Shown here piece after piece: positions 1-5,914 of a stretch of 9,096 nt of DNA. The notes under the pieces are model-generated. The model did not search any database and was not told the DNA's origin. It saw only the letters and a list, made by a program, of their open reading frames with translations. The translations under genes and the position numbers were made by a program. The DNA is taken from NCBI GenBank assembly GCA_015494435.1, contig WGBH01000494.1, positions 1 to 9,096 on the forward strand. The letters run 5' to 3'. The stretch's first letter is position 1. The number at the start of each line of letters is the position of its first letter. The DNA comes from Thiotrichaceae bacterium (GTDB lineage: Bacteria; Pseudomonadota; Gammaproteobacteria; Thiotrichales; Thiotrichaceae).

Positions 1-2
1 AG

Positions 3-638
3 CCAGAACGATCTAATCTAGTTGCTTTTTTAATGCTTATCATTGTAATAGGACTTTTTTTTCTTTTAATAGATGAATACCAAAAGCAACCACTACAAGC
101 CCAAGTTTATATCCAAGCAGGACATGAAGGACGAATTTTTGGTAAAACAGGCTCTGTCTCCAAATACGGACGTGAAATTAATTGGACAAAAATAGTCGCT
201 GATGAAGCCACTCGTATATTACGCAATGCGGGCGTCAGTGTTATCCGCGCCCCCGCAGATCAAAAGCGGATCAGTGTCGTGAAATTAGCGTTATCCATTC
301 ATTTTGACGGCAATAAAAAAGCCTGCCAAACAGGAGCATCAATTGGATTTAACCATGCGTCTGACAAAAATGCCGCTCATGCATGGCGACGACTATATCG
401 ACAAATCTTCCCCTTTAAATGGATGCCTGATAATTTTTCAAAAAACCTAAAATATTACTATAACTATCGCTATACACAGGTAAGTGATGCAGAATTAGTA
501 TTAGAACTCGGAGAAATTACATGCCCCGAACAAGCACGCTGGATGAAACCACGCTTAAAAGAACTCGGCGCATTAATTGCCTACTTCGCCGCAAAACGCG
601 TCGGAGCATCAGGGGTGGAAAATCCAATCTTGTATTGA
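3..638 (+). CDS. Membrane-anchored N-acetylmuramoyl-L-alanine amidase (Amidase_3 family), 5' end probably outside the window
   Basis: Predicted zinc amidase that would cut the bond between MurNAc and L-alanine in peptidoglycan, acting outside the cytoplasmic membrane. Counting from the ATG at 33, a short hydrophobic segment (residues 2-13) is followed by the catalytic domain. The Amidase_3 signatures appear in order: AGHEG (His31) and a glutamate in REIN (Glu48), SIHFDG (His90), and LELGEIT (Glu158/Glu161), matching the usual two-His/one-Glu zinc site plus catalytic Glu. The frame stays open from 33 back to the window edge, there is no ribosome binding site before 33, and the extra residues (PERSNLVAFL) lengthen the hydrophobic stretch to a full membrane segment, so the true start is likely upstream; 33 is the only ATG start in view. 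The domain is about 180 residues, normal for the family, with no SPOR or AMIN domain. Unrelated to the cas genes; it ends about 240 bases before the tRNA. Confidence 0.72.
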   Translation, partial: PERSNLVAFLMLIIVIGLFFLLIDEYQKQPLQAQVYIQAGHEGRIFGKTGSVSKYGREINWTKIVADEATRILRNAGVSVIRAPADQKRISVVKLALSIHFDGNKKACQTGASIGFNHASDKNAAHAWRRLYRQIFPFKWMPDNFSKNLKYYYNYRYTQVSDAELVLELGEITCPEQARWMKPRLKELGALIAYFAAKRVGASGVENPILY

Positions 639-727
639 CATTGCTCAGTCCAACGAGGTTTATTACCCCGTGGGAACGTTTTAAAGAAGCCTTGCAGGAA
701 ACTGTGAGACTTTTTTTGTTTAAACCA

Positions 728-771
728 AACCTGTGGACGGGTTTACAAAACCCGTCCAGCAGACTCAGGTT
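728..771. repeat. Perfect palindromic hairpin between the amidase gene and tRNA-Ser
   Basis: Bases 734-744 (TGGACGGGTTT) and 748-758 (AAACCCGTCCA) are exact reverse complements separated by a 3-base loop. An outer pair, AACCTG (728-733) with CAGGTT (766-771), can extend the structure with a 7-base bulge on the right arm. A further 10-bp palindrome, ATCTTAAGAT (772-781), follows and runs into a T run at 781-786. The T run does not directly follow the main stem, so a simple intrinsic terminator for the amidase gene is possible but not textbook. The GC-rich stem in an AT-rich spacer would also suit a dispersed intergenic palindrome of REP type. Confidence 0.6.
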
Positions 772-807
772 ATCTTAAGATTTTTTACAAATCCTTGCAC
801 AGCCTCC

Positions 808-834
808 TTGTCACAAAACCGAAACTAATATAAG
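808..834 (+). promoter_or_regulatory. Possible sigma70 promoter for tRNA-Ser
   Basis: TTGTCA (808-813) and TATAAG (829-834) resemble -35 and -10 boxes with a 15-base spacer, shorter than ideal. Transcription would begin near 841, about 38 bases before the mature tRNA 5' end, leaving a leader for RNase P to remove. It is the only pair found in the spacer at a plausible distance, but the match is imperfect. Confidence 0.3.
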
Positions 835-845
835 CTTTGCCTCCT

Positions 846-871
846 TTTTTGGCTAGCATTGTTAGCAAAAA
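846..871. other. Small AT-rich hairpin just upstream of tRNA-Ser
   Basis: GCTAGC (852-857) pairs with GTTAGC (861-866) across a 3-base ATT loop, with one G-T wobble. The flanking T run (846-850) can pair with the A run (867-871) once G851 is bulged. The T run lies 5' and the A run 3' on the plus strand, so it does not read as an intrinsic terminator on either strand. It would sit in the 5' leader of the tRNA precursor. Confidence 0.3.
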
Positions 872-878
872 AAACAAC

Positions 879-968
879 GGAAGAGTGTCCGAGTGGCCGA
901 TGGAGCACGCTTGGAAAGCGTGTGTACGTTTATCCGTACCGAGGGTTCGAATCCCTCCTCTTCCGCCA
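879..968 (+). tRNA. tRNA-Ser (anticodon GGA)
   Basis: A full class II cloverleaf is visible. The acceptor stem is GGAAGAG (879-885) with CTCTTCC (958-964), followed by discriminator G965 and an encoded CCA (966-968). The anticodon arm is CACGC (906-910), loop TTGGAAA (911-917), GCGTG (918-922), giving anticodon GGA at 913-915, which reads UCC and UCU. The long variable arm typical of serine tRNAs is a GTACG/CGTAC stem at about 924-938. The T arm carries GGTTCGAATCC (943-953). Length is 90 bases including CCA. It lies about 180 bases upstream of the cas operon on the same strand. Confidence 0.97.
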
Positions 969-1005
969 TGACATAATTCGCCATAGTCTGCGAACATCCT
1001 GAAGA

Positions 1006-1025
1006 CCGTATTCTAGCGGGTTTTT
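1006..1025 (+). terminator. Weak candidate terminator after tRNA-Ser
   Basis: CCG (1006-1008) pairs with CGG (1017-1019), plus one wobble pair, and is followed by GTTTTTG. The stem is only 3-4 bp, so this is a poor intrinsic terminator; it is listed for its position 40 bases after the tRNA and for its T run. The rest of the 969-1087 spacer shows nothing else recognisable. Confidence 0.3.
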
Positions 1026-1087
1026 GTTTATTGTTTGATTCAAATTATCCCAATTCTAGGCTTGAATTCCTTTGCCTCGTCTAAATT

Positions 1088-1116
1088 TTGCAACTGCTTT
1101 TAAAGTGTCTTAAAAT
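1088..1116 (+). promoter_or_regulatory. Probable sigma70 promoter of the cas operon
   Basis: TTGCAA (1088-1093) and TAAAAT (1111-1116) match -35 and -10 consensus at 4/6 and 5/6 positions and are separated by an optimal 17 bases. The predicted transcription start is near 1123. That places the in-frame GTG at 1120 at or before the start of the message and leaves a leader of about 30 bases before the ATG at 1153, which supports the ATG as the start of csy1. Similar boxes upstream (TTGAAT at 1062, TAAATT at 1082) have too short a spacer. Confidence 0.5.
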
Positions 1117-1152
1117 TCGGTGCTCTCCTCCCCAAAAAAAGAACTATTTCTA

Positions 1153-2565
1153 ATGCCGACTATTTTTGATCTAACGGATGCAAAAGCGCATCGTTTAGCG
1201 TCCCAACAATTTGCTTTACATTTATATCTTCCTGATTTTCCTAAGAACAAGCCATCAAAGACGATTAATAAGGCAATTAAAGTGCCAGAGGTTCGTAAAC
1301 AGCTTAAAAAAATACGCACGCAGCTTATCGTTAAGGAGGATGAAAGACAGCATTTGTCCACATTGTTAGCTTTAATAGTCAGTGGTTTAATTGATTTTCC
1401 GATTGAATTATCAGTCAGTGCGAAGCAGGGGGCTGAGCAATGGCAGCAGTTTAAAATAACCACTGATTTACTAAAAATTCAACCATTAGCGGCGAAGAAA
1501 GCAGAGCGTTTAATTGAATCAGCACAGAATCTAGGGCATTTTCATTCCAAACCTTTAAATACCTTGTCTTCGGTGCAGTTTTGCTGTGATCCTGAATTTA
1601 GTCCATCAGGCGATTTTGGATTTACTGCCAATCAGCTAAAGGATACTGCTTTATTAAGTATTAGTGGGGGAAGCAATGCCTTTAGTGTTTATTATGCGAT
1701 TCTAGTGACGCGTATCAATGATCTTTCTATTGCCGAACAGTTGCTACAAACAAGTGCATTAGCCGTCGATATTCAACGCTTCTTTAAGCGTTTTATGAGT
1801 GATAAGGTCTTCACCCGTTTACAACAGAGTATTAAGACAGCACTGAATAAAACAGCCAAAGAGACAGATGCACTGCATATTATGGATAAACAAATCACGT
1901 TGCCGATTGCTAAGAATGAAGCTTGTGATTATATCAATATTACCCCTATTATTAATCCTACTGTTTTTGCGGCCACCAGTCGTTCTATTTTTTATGTAAA
2001 AAATCAAAGCGTTACTTTTATGAATATTGAACTCGGTGGCACAAACCCAAGTAATGCAGGCACAGCGGTTGGTGAAGTGGCAGGACAAAATTTACGCTTG
2101 AAAATGGTATTTCCTGTCATCAAAACGACGGAGACTATACAAAAAAAGCTGTATAGCTTGAATTATCAAGAGCGTTATTTTTGGACAAAGGGATTAAAAA
2201 CACAGATTACGCAATCCTTATTACAATACGAACACAATAATGAATTATCCAACAATAAAAAACGTGATTTATTAAGCAAAGTGGTACAGCTAATGATCGA
2301 AGATATGCAGCAACAATGGCAACAGATTAGCTTGTATCTACAACCCTTATCATTAGAACAACAGAAAGAATTATTGGGTAAAAAGTATTCTGCTTTTTTT
2401 AATAACAAACAGCATAAAAAAGAATACCAAGCGATTTGCTTAGAGGTACTGATAAAAACGCTACAATCCTTGCCAAAATTAAAAGAAAATATAGAATTTC
2501 AACCAGTTATTAGTGAAATAAAGCGACAATTTGAAACACTAATACATCACCAAGGCGGACTTTAA
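1153..2565 (+). CDS. csy1: Type I-F CRISPR Cascade large subunit Csy1 (Cas8f), divergent
   Basis: Large subunit of the type I-F surveillance complex; in the family it caps the 5' end of the crRNA together with Cas5f and recognises the PAM in target DNA. The protein has 470 residues from this ATG, somewhat longer than the usual 430 or so. The N-terminal half (about 1-240) shows no motif I recognise. The second half follows the Csy1 pattern: a segment with DKQITLP and then INPTVFAATSRSIF (about 250-282) like the canonical KQLYFPL...FPTSLVHHVH region, then the signature GGTNPSN (295-301), where canonical Csy1 has GGTKPQN. A basic helical region with NNELSNNKKRDL (about 359-370) matches the NNxxIRxRR region. 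The C-terminus is helical and Gln/Lys-rich. An in-frame GTG at 1120 would add 11 residues, but the promoter position argues against it. First gene of the operon, one base before csy2. Assignment rests on the motif pattern plus gene order. Confidence 0.82.
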   Translation: MPTIFDLTDAKAHRLASQQFALHLYLPDFPKNKPSKTINKAIKVPEVRKQLKKIRTQLIVKEDERQHLSTLLALIVSGLIDFPIELSVSAKQGAEQWQQFKITTDLLKIQPLAAKKAERLIESAQNLGHFHSKPLNTLSSVQFCCDPEFSPSGDFGFTANQLKDTALLSISGGSNAFSVYYAILVTRINDLSIAEQLLQTSALAVDIQRFFKRFMSDKVFTRLQQSIKTALNKTAKETDALHIMDKQITLPIAKNEACDYINITPIINPTVFAATSRSIFYVKNQSVTFMNIELGGTNPSNAGTAVGEVAGQNLRLKMVFPVIKTTETIQKKLYSLNYQERYFWTKGLKTQITQSLLQYEHNNELSNNKKRDLLSKVVQLMIEDMQQQWQQISLYLQPLSLEQQKELLGKKYSAFFNNKQHKKEYQAICLEVLIKTLQSLPKLKENIEFQPVISEIKRQFETLIHHQGGL

Positions 2566-2566
2566 G

Positions 2567-3436
2567 ATGCAGTCTATTTATATTGTGATTAAAGATATGA
2601 CGGTGATAAACGCCAATTTATCCTCTTCTTATTTTAGCGCTGATTTATCGCAAAATGCTTATCTTGGTTTTGCACACAATTTAGCCCGTTATATAGAGGA
2701 TAAAATACCCAAAATAAAGAATCGTTTTGGAAAAACTGAGCAAGCATCTCTGGGTAAAGAAAAAGCATTTGCAATTTTAAAGCACCTTGAATTTAATCAA
2801 GGTCATGCCAGTTTTGCGGGGCATTTAAAAGACAATAATCATCAAGCACTTAATATTCCGATGAATCCACCTGAAATTAAAGGGACATTAAAACAAACAG
2901 TTGTGATGCAGTTATTTCTTCGCAGTGCCAGTGACGATGATTTAAAAACATGGGTACAGAATTTTTTATTATTTCATCGTTTTGCAGGTGGAGATATACA
3001 AAAAGCGGAAAAATTAGGCATTGATATTATCAGTAACGATCAAGACTTAGCAGCCAATTTAGACTATGAAAAAGGCTGGGTAGCACAAGATGCCACCGCG
3101 CAACTGATTGAAGTAGCGAAAAAAACGGATTATAGTCATGCCTTTTGTGATTTTTTGAGCCTCTTTAAAAAGATTCAAAAAGGGAATAAGAAAAAAGAGG
3201 ATAAAATCAGTTATCAGCGTCATCATAAAGGTTGGTTTTATGCCTCATTATCAGGTTACCAATTATTAGAAAAACCCAAATCTCGTGAGGGTGCAAGATA
3301 TGGTCACTCTCACGCCTATGCAGAACCAATTATTGGTTTACATCAACTGATCTATTTTAAACCTGCATTAACACAAACCCTTTTTTGGTTCAGTGAGTTT
3401 AACCAGAATATTTATCGCTTAAAGCAAGGAATATAA
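2567..3436 (+). CDS. csy2: Type I-F CRISPR Cascade subunit Csy2 (Cas5f)
   Basis: Cas5-type RAMP protein that in type I-F forms a heterodimer with Cas8f and holds the 5' handle of the crRNA. The 289 residues are a little shorter than the family's usual 320 or so. The N-terminus shows the family pattern: a first strand (about 3-17, VIKDMTVINAN), then AYLGFAHNLARYIE (31-44), matching the conserved xFLGFxHALxR helix. The C-terminal part has KGWFYASLSGYQLL (221-234) and EGARYGHSHAYAEPIIGLHQ (241-260), matching the canonical GW-P--GY-----GAR--------ES-----E region. A lysine-rich loop (201-213) lies just before it. The start is supported by a purine-rich AAGGCGG (2552-2558) inside the end of csy1, so translation is probably coupled. 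Stop of csy1 and this ATG are separated by one base. Divergent, but the place between csy1 and csy3 makes the call firm. Confidence 0.87.
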   Translation: MQSIYIVIKDMTVINANLSSSYFSADLSQNAYLGFAHNLARYIEDKIPKIKNRFGKTEQASLGKEKAFAILKHLEFNQGHASFAGHLKDNNHQALNIPMNPPEIKGTLKQTVVMQLFLRSASDDDLKTWVQNFLLFHRFAGGDIQKAEKLGIDIISNDQDLAANLDYEKGWVAQDATAQLIEVAKKTDYSHAFCDFLSLFKKIQKGNKKKEDKISYQRHHKGWFYASLSGYQLLEKPKSREGARYGHSHAYAEPIIGLHQLIYFKPALTQTLFWFSEFNQNIYRLKQGI

Positions 3437-3439
3437 ATT

Positions 3440-4468
3440 ATGGCAGTCCTTAAATTACCTTCAATGAATGCTATTACCCGCACTATTTCACCGAGTCATG
3501 GCTTATTTTATAGTTTTGATAGTGCCTTAGACGAACAAAAGCGTAAAGAACAGCCTGTTGTATTAAAAGCAGTGAGTCTTGTCGGTACATTAGGCAGTTG
3601 GAAAGAGGGGGATAAAGCAGCAAAAGATCAAAATGCAAAAAAAGAACAAACAGTATCCTCTAATATTCAAACCGTTGATACCTGTTTTTTACCCCCAGAG
3701 CATGATGCTTATTGCCTAAAATTTAATTGTCGTATTGCCTCATTAGTGGATGATGCGATTAGCAATGATGAAGAAGTCTTAGCAAAATTTCGTGAATTTG
3801 TAACACAGTATAAAACCAACGTAGGCGGTGAAATACTGGCAAGGCGTTATTTAACTAATTTAATCAATGGACGTTTTTTATGGCGCAATAAATACGCAAG
3901 TAATAAAACCATTAAACTGCGTATTGATCAATTATCGCATGATTTTAAAATTGATCTATCCTTTGGTTTTGACAGTACCTTTAGTGATAGCAAAGATCAG
4001 GAAATATTTGATGCTTTAGTAAAACGAGTCGCAGAAGCACTGTTTGACAAAGAAAAAGTAGCCGTTCTTTATGTGACAGCAACAGGAGAGATTGGCTATG
4101 GACAAGAAATTTATCCCTCACAAGAGTTTGTTAATAATAAACAAGAAACAAAGAGCAAAGTATTATTCGATGTATTAAGTGAAAATACCCGTGTTGCCGC
4201 CTTTCATAGCCAAAAAATAGGCAATGCCATTCGCACCATTGATACATGGTATGCAGACGATGCAGCTTATGCCATTCCCGTTGATCCTTTTGGGCCTGAT
4301 AAAAAAAATCAAATCTTACACCGCGCAGGTGTGAGTGCAAAAAATCAGAGTATTTATTCTATTTTCAATCGTTTACTTGACCCCAAAAAAGGCATTGAGG
4401 TTGATTCTAACGAAGGCCATTATTTAATGGCGTGTTTTATTCGTGGTGGCGTTTACGCAGGGAAATAG
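3440..4468 (+). CDS. csy3: Type I-F CRISPR Cascade backbone subunit Csy3 (Cas7f)
   Basis: Backbone protein of the type I-F complex; six copies normally wrap the crRNA spacer and display it for pairing with target DNA. At 342 residues it has the standard Csy3 length and is the best conserved effector subunit here. Family landmarks in order: SLVGTLGSW (46-54), NIQTVDTCFLP (75-85), LARRYLTNLINGRFLWRN (133-150), GYGQEIYPSQEF (219-230), AAFHSQKIGNAIRTIDTWY (253-271) and the C-terminal ACFIRGGVYAG (331-341). All have direct counterparts in the Pseudomonas aeruginosa protein. A lysine-rich loop (55-70) occupies the place of the canonical thumb/finger insertion and may contact RNA (inference). The ATG follows AAGGA (3426-3430) at a 9-base spacing. 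Three bases separate it from csy2 and one from csy4. Confidence 0.97.
   Translation: MAVLKLPSMNAITRTISPSHGLFYSFDSALDEQKRKEQPVVLKAVSLVGTLGSWKEGDKAAKDQNAKKEQTVSSNIQTVDTCFLPPEHDAYCLKFNCRIASLVDDAISNDEEVLAKFREFVTQYKTNVGGEILARRYLTNLINGRFLWRNKYASNKTIKLRIDQLSHDFKIDLSFGFDSTFSDSKDQEIFDALVKRVAEALFDKEKVAVLYVTATGEIGYGQEIYPSQEFVNNKQETKSKVLFDVLSENTRVAAFHSQKIGNAIRTIDTWYADDAAYAIPVDPFGPDKKNQILHRAGVSAKNQSIYSIFNRLLDPKKGIEVDSNEGHYLMACFIRGGVYAGK
4459..4463 (+). promoter_or_regulatory. Ribosome binding site that fixes the cas6f start
   Basis: AGGGA lies inside the last codons of csy3, six bases before the ATG at 4470. The alternative in-frame GTG at 4443 lies inside csy3 and lacks such a site, and the extra nine residues match nothing in the Cas6f family. 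Confidence 0.5.
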
Positions 4469-4469
4469 C

Positions 4470-5006
4470 ATGTTTGTACTAACATTAAGCATAAATGACC
4501 CCGAAGATGCAGGCTATTTCACCAATAAAACCCTTAATAAACTACACGGTTATCTGCAACATCATTCTGTCAAAATGGGCATTTTTTTTAATACCCGTTT
4601 TATTAAAATTTATGCCCATAAAAAGAATGAACTAGATGATTTACAACAAAATCAAGCCGTCAGCTATGATATTAAACGGCATATATTTGAGGCTGATATC
4701 AGTGCAGTCACTGAAACCCATATTAAAGTGTTTAAACGTATGCGTGACACCGTTGCAAGTCCAAAAAAGAAGGCAAATCAACGTATTGCTTATTATAAAA
4801 AAAAGTATAAATTAGATGAGGAAATTTTAGAAGAGCTAAAAAAAGAATGCCTATACCATTATGAACAAAAACAAAAAAAACGCCGTTATTTTGTAATTAA
4901 AAACCAAGAAAAACGCTTTACCATCTGGCTAGAGATACGAAAAATAAACGTATCTGATTTTATAGATACGTCTTTTAATAGCTATGGTTTGTTATCAGAA
5001 AATTAA
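4470..5006 (+). CDS. cas6f: Type I-F CRISPR RNA endoribonuclease Csy4 (Cas6f), divergent active site
   Basis: Processing nuclease that cuts precursor CRISPR RNA at the base of the repeat hairpin and stays bound as a subunit. The protein has 178 residues, near the family's usual 185. The N-terminal ferredoxin-like half carries LNKLHGYL (22-29); His26 matches the general catalytic His29 of the P. aeruginosa enzyme. A basic helix (about 96-114, SPKKKANQRIAYYKKKYKL) sits where the canonical arginine-rich helix grips the RNA major groove, but is mostly lysine. Strands FVIKNQEKRFTIWLEI (141-156) and SYGL (171-174) match the canonical FVTL--QS----F-LFI and CYGL regions. The serine paired with His29 (Ser148) has no counterpart: there is no serine between residues 98 and 161. 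The C-terminus stops soon after SYGL and lacks the usual VPWF-like tail. One base after the csy3 stop. Confidence 0.88.
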   Translation: MFVLTLSINDPEDAGYFTNKTLNKLHGYLQHHSVKMGIFFNTRFIKIYAHKKNELDDLQQNQAVSYDIKRHIFEADISAVTETHIKVFKRMRDTVASPKKKANQRIAYYKKKYKLDEEILEELKKECLYHYEQKQKKRRYFVIKNQEKRFTIWLEIRKINVSDFIDTSFNSYGLLSEN

Positions 5007-5020
5007 ATAAATGACGCTTT

Positions 5021-5905
5021 ATGATTAATATTATGCCAAGCAAGCGCATGGGAATGTACTATCTTGAACATTGTCGCATTGCCAAAGTGGACGAAAAAAT
5101 AACCTATTCACAAGCAAACAAAAAGGCTACCCAATTCTTTTCCCTTCCTGTTGCCAATACCAATGTAATTTTAATGGGCAGTGGCACCTCCATTACTCAA
5201 GCGGCAATGCGCTTAATGAGTGAGCATGGCGTCATGTTAGCATCGGTTGGTGGTGGTGGTACGCCATTGTTTTTAGCCTCACAAAGCGAATACCGTGAAA
5301 ACAAATATTTCTTTGCTTATCTGGAAAAATGGCAAAATATAAAGAAACGTATGCAAATGGCACGCGATTTTCAACAATACCGTATGGACTTTGTAGAAAA
5401 TCAATGGAAGCGCTTAGGAATCAAAAAAGAAAATGAGATTCTACAAGCGAATGATTATTTTGAAAATCAACTACCAAAAGCAAAAAATGTACAAAGCTTA
5501 ATGGGATATGAAGGGGATTATACAAAAAAATTATATGCCATCATGCGTTCAAAATTAGCCCTTAAAGATTTTATCCGTGTCGCAGGGAAAAAAGATGAAG
5601 GTGACTTATTTAATAGTTATTTAGATCATGCTAATTACCTCGCCTATGGTCTAGCCAGTGTAGCGCTATGGGTATTGGGTTTACCGCATCAATTAGCAGT
5701 TAGTCACGGAGCAACGCGAAGAGGTGCTTTCGTGTTTGATGTGGCGGATATTATTAAAGACGGCATTATATTACCCGTCGCAATGATCGCCGCTAAAGAA
5801 GGCATACCGCGTAATAAAATGCGTAAAAAATGTATTCATGAATTACAACAATCAAAAGCATTGGATTATTTATTCACTAAATTAAAGCAAGTTATACAGG
5901 AATAA
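5021..5905 (+). CDS. cas1: Type I-F CRISPR adaptation integrase Cas1
   Basis: Cas1 integrates new spacers at the leader end of a CRISPR array and in type I-F works in a complex with the Cas2-3 fusion. Family landmarks: SKRMGMYYLEHCRI (7-20), PVANTNVILMGSGTSITQAA (43-62), VGGGGTPLFLASQSEYR (76-92), YEGDYTKKLY (163-172), YLDHANYLAYGLA (200-212), LPHQLAVSHGATRRGAFVFD (221-240) and VADIIKDGIILP (241-252). The catalytic set is intact: Glu164, His229, Asp240 and Asp243, with the same spacing as Glu190, His254, Asp265 and Asp268 of the P. aeruginosa enzyme. At 294 residues it is some 25-30 shorter than usual, mainly at the N-terminus and in the mid-protein linker. A stop at 5012 rules out any earlier start; the next ATG is at 5033. 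No clear ribosome binding site precedes it. It lies 14 bases after cas6f, downstream rather than upstream of the csy genes. Confidence 0.96.
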   Translation: MINIMPSKRMGMYYLEHCRIAKVDEKITYSQANKKATQFFSLPVANTNVILMGSGTSITQAAMRLMSEHGVMLASVGGGGTPLFLASQSEYRENKYFFAYLEKWQNIKKRMQMARDFQQYRMDFVENQWKRLGIKKENEILQANDYFENQLPKAKNVQSLMGYEGDYTKKLYAIMRSKLALKDFIRVAGKKDEGDLFNSYLDHANYLAYGLASVALWVLGLPHQLAVSHGATRRGAFVFDVADIIKDGIILPVAMIAAKEGIPRNKMRKKCIHELQQSKALDYLFTKLKQVIQE

Positions 5906-5914
5906 CCATAAACC

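Noticed and set aside
521..778. Plus-strand reading frame of 85 codons overlapping the end of the amidase gene
   Set aside because: It overlaps the conserved C-terminal amidase motif in another frame, has a shadow-like Arg/Thr-rich composition and runs through the palindrome; no ribosome binding site.
785..997. Minus-strand reading frame of 70 codons with a GGRGGIRTLGT motif
   Set aside because: This is the well-known false protein made by reading the complement of tRNA-Ser; it covers the whole tRNA gene.
1120..1152. Upstream GTG start for csy1 at 1120
   Set aside because: It lies at or before the predicted transcription start and has no ribosome binding site; the ATG at 1153 fits better.
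1110..2408. Three minus-strand reading frames across csy1 (1110-1463, 1819-2088, 2175-2408)
   Set aside because: Cysteine- and serine-rich translations opposite a well-supported gene; no promoter or ribosome binding site of their own.
4131..4340. Minus-strand reading frame inside csy3
   Set aside because: It lies opposite the most conserved part of Csy3 and is explained as a shadow.
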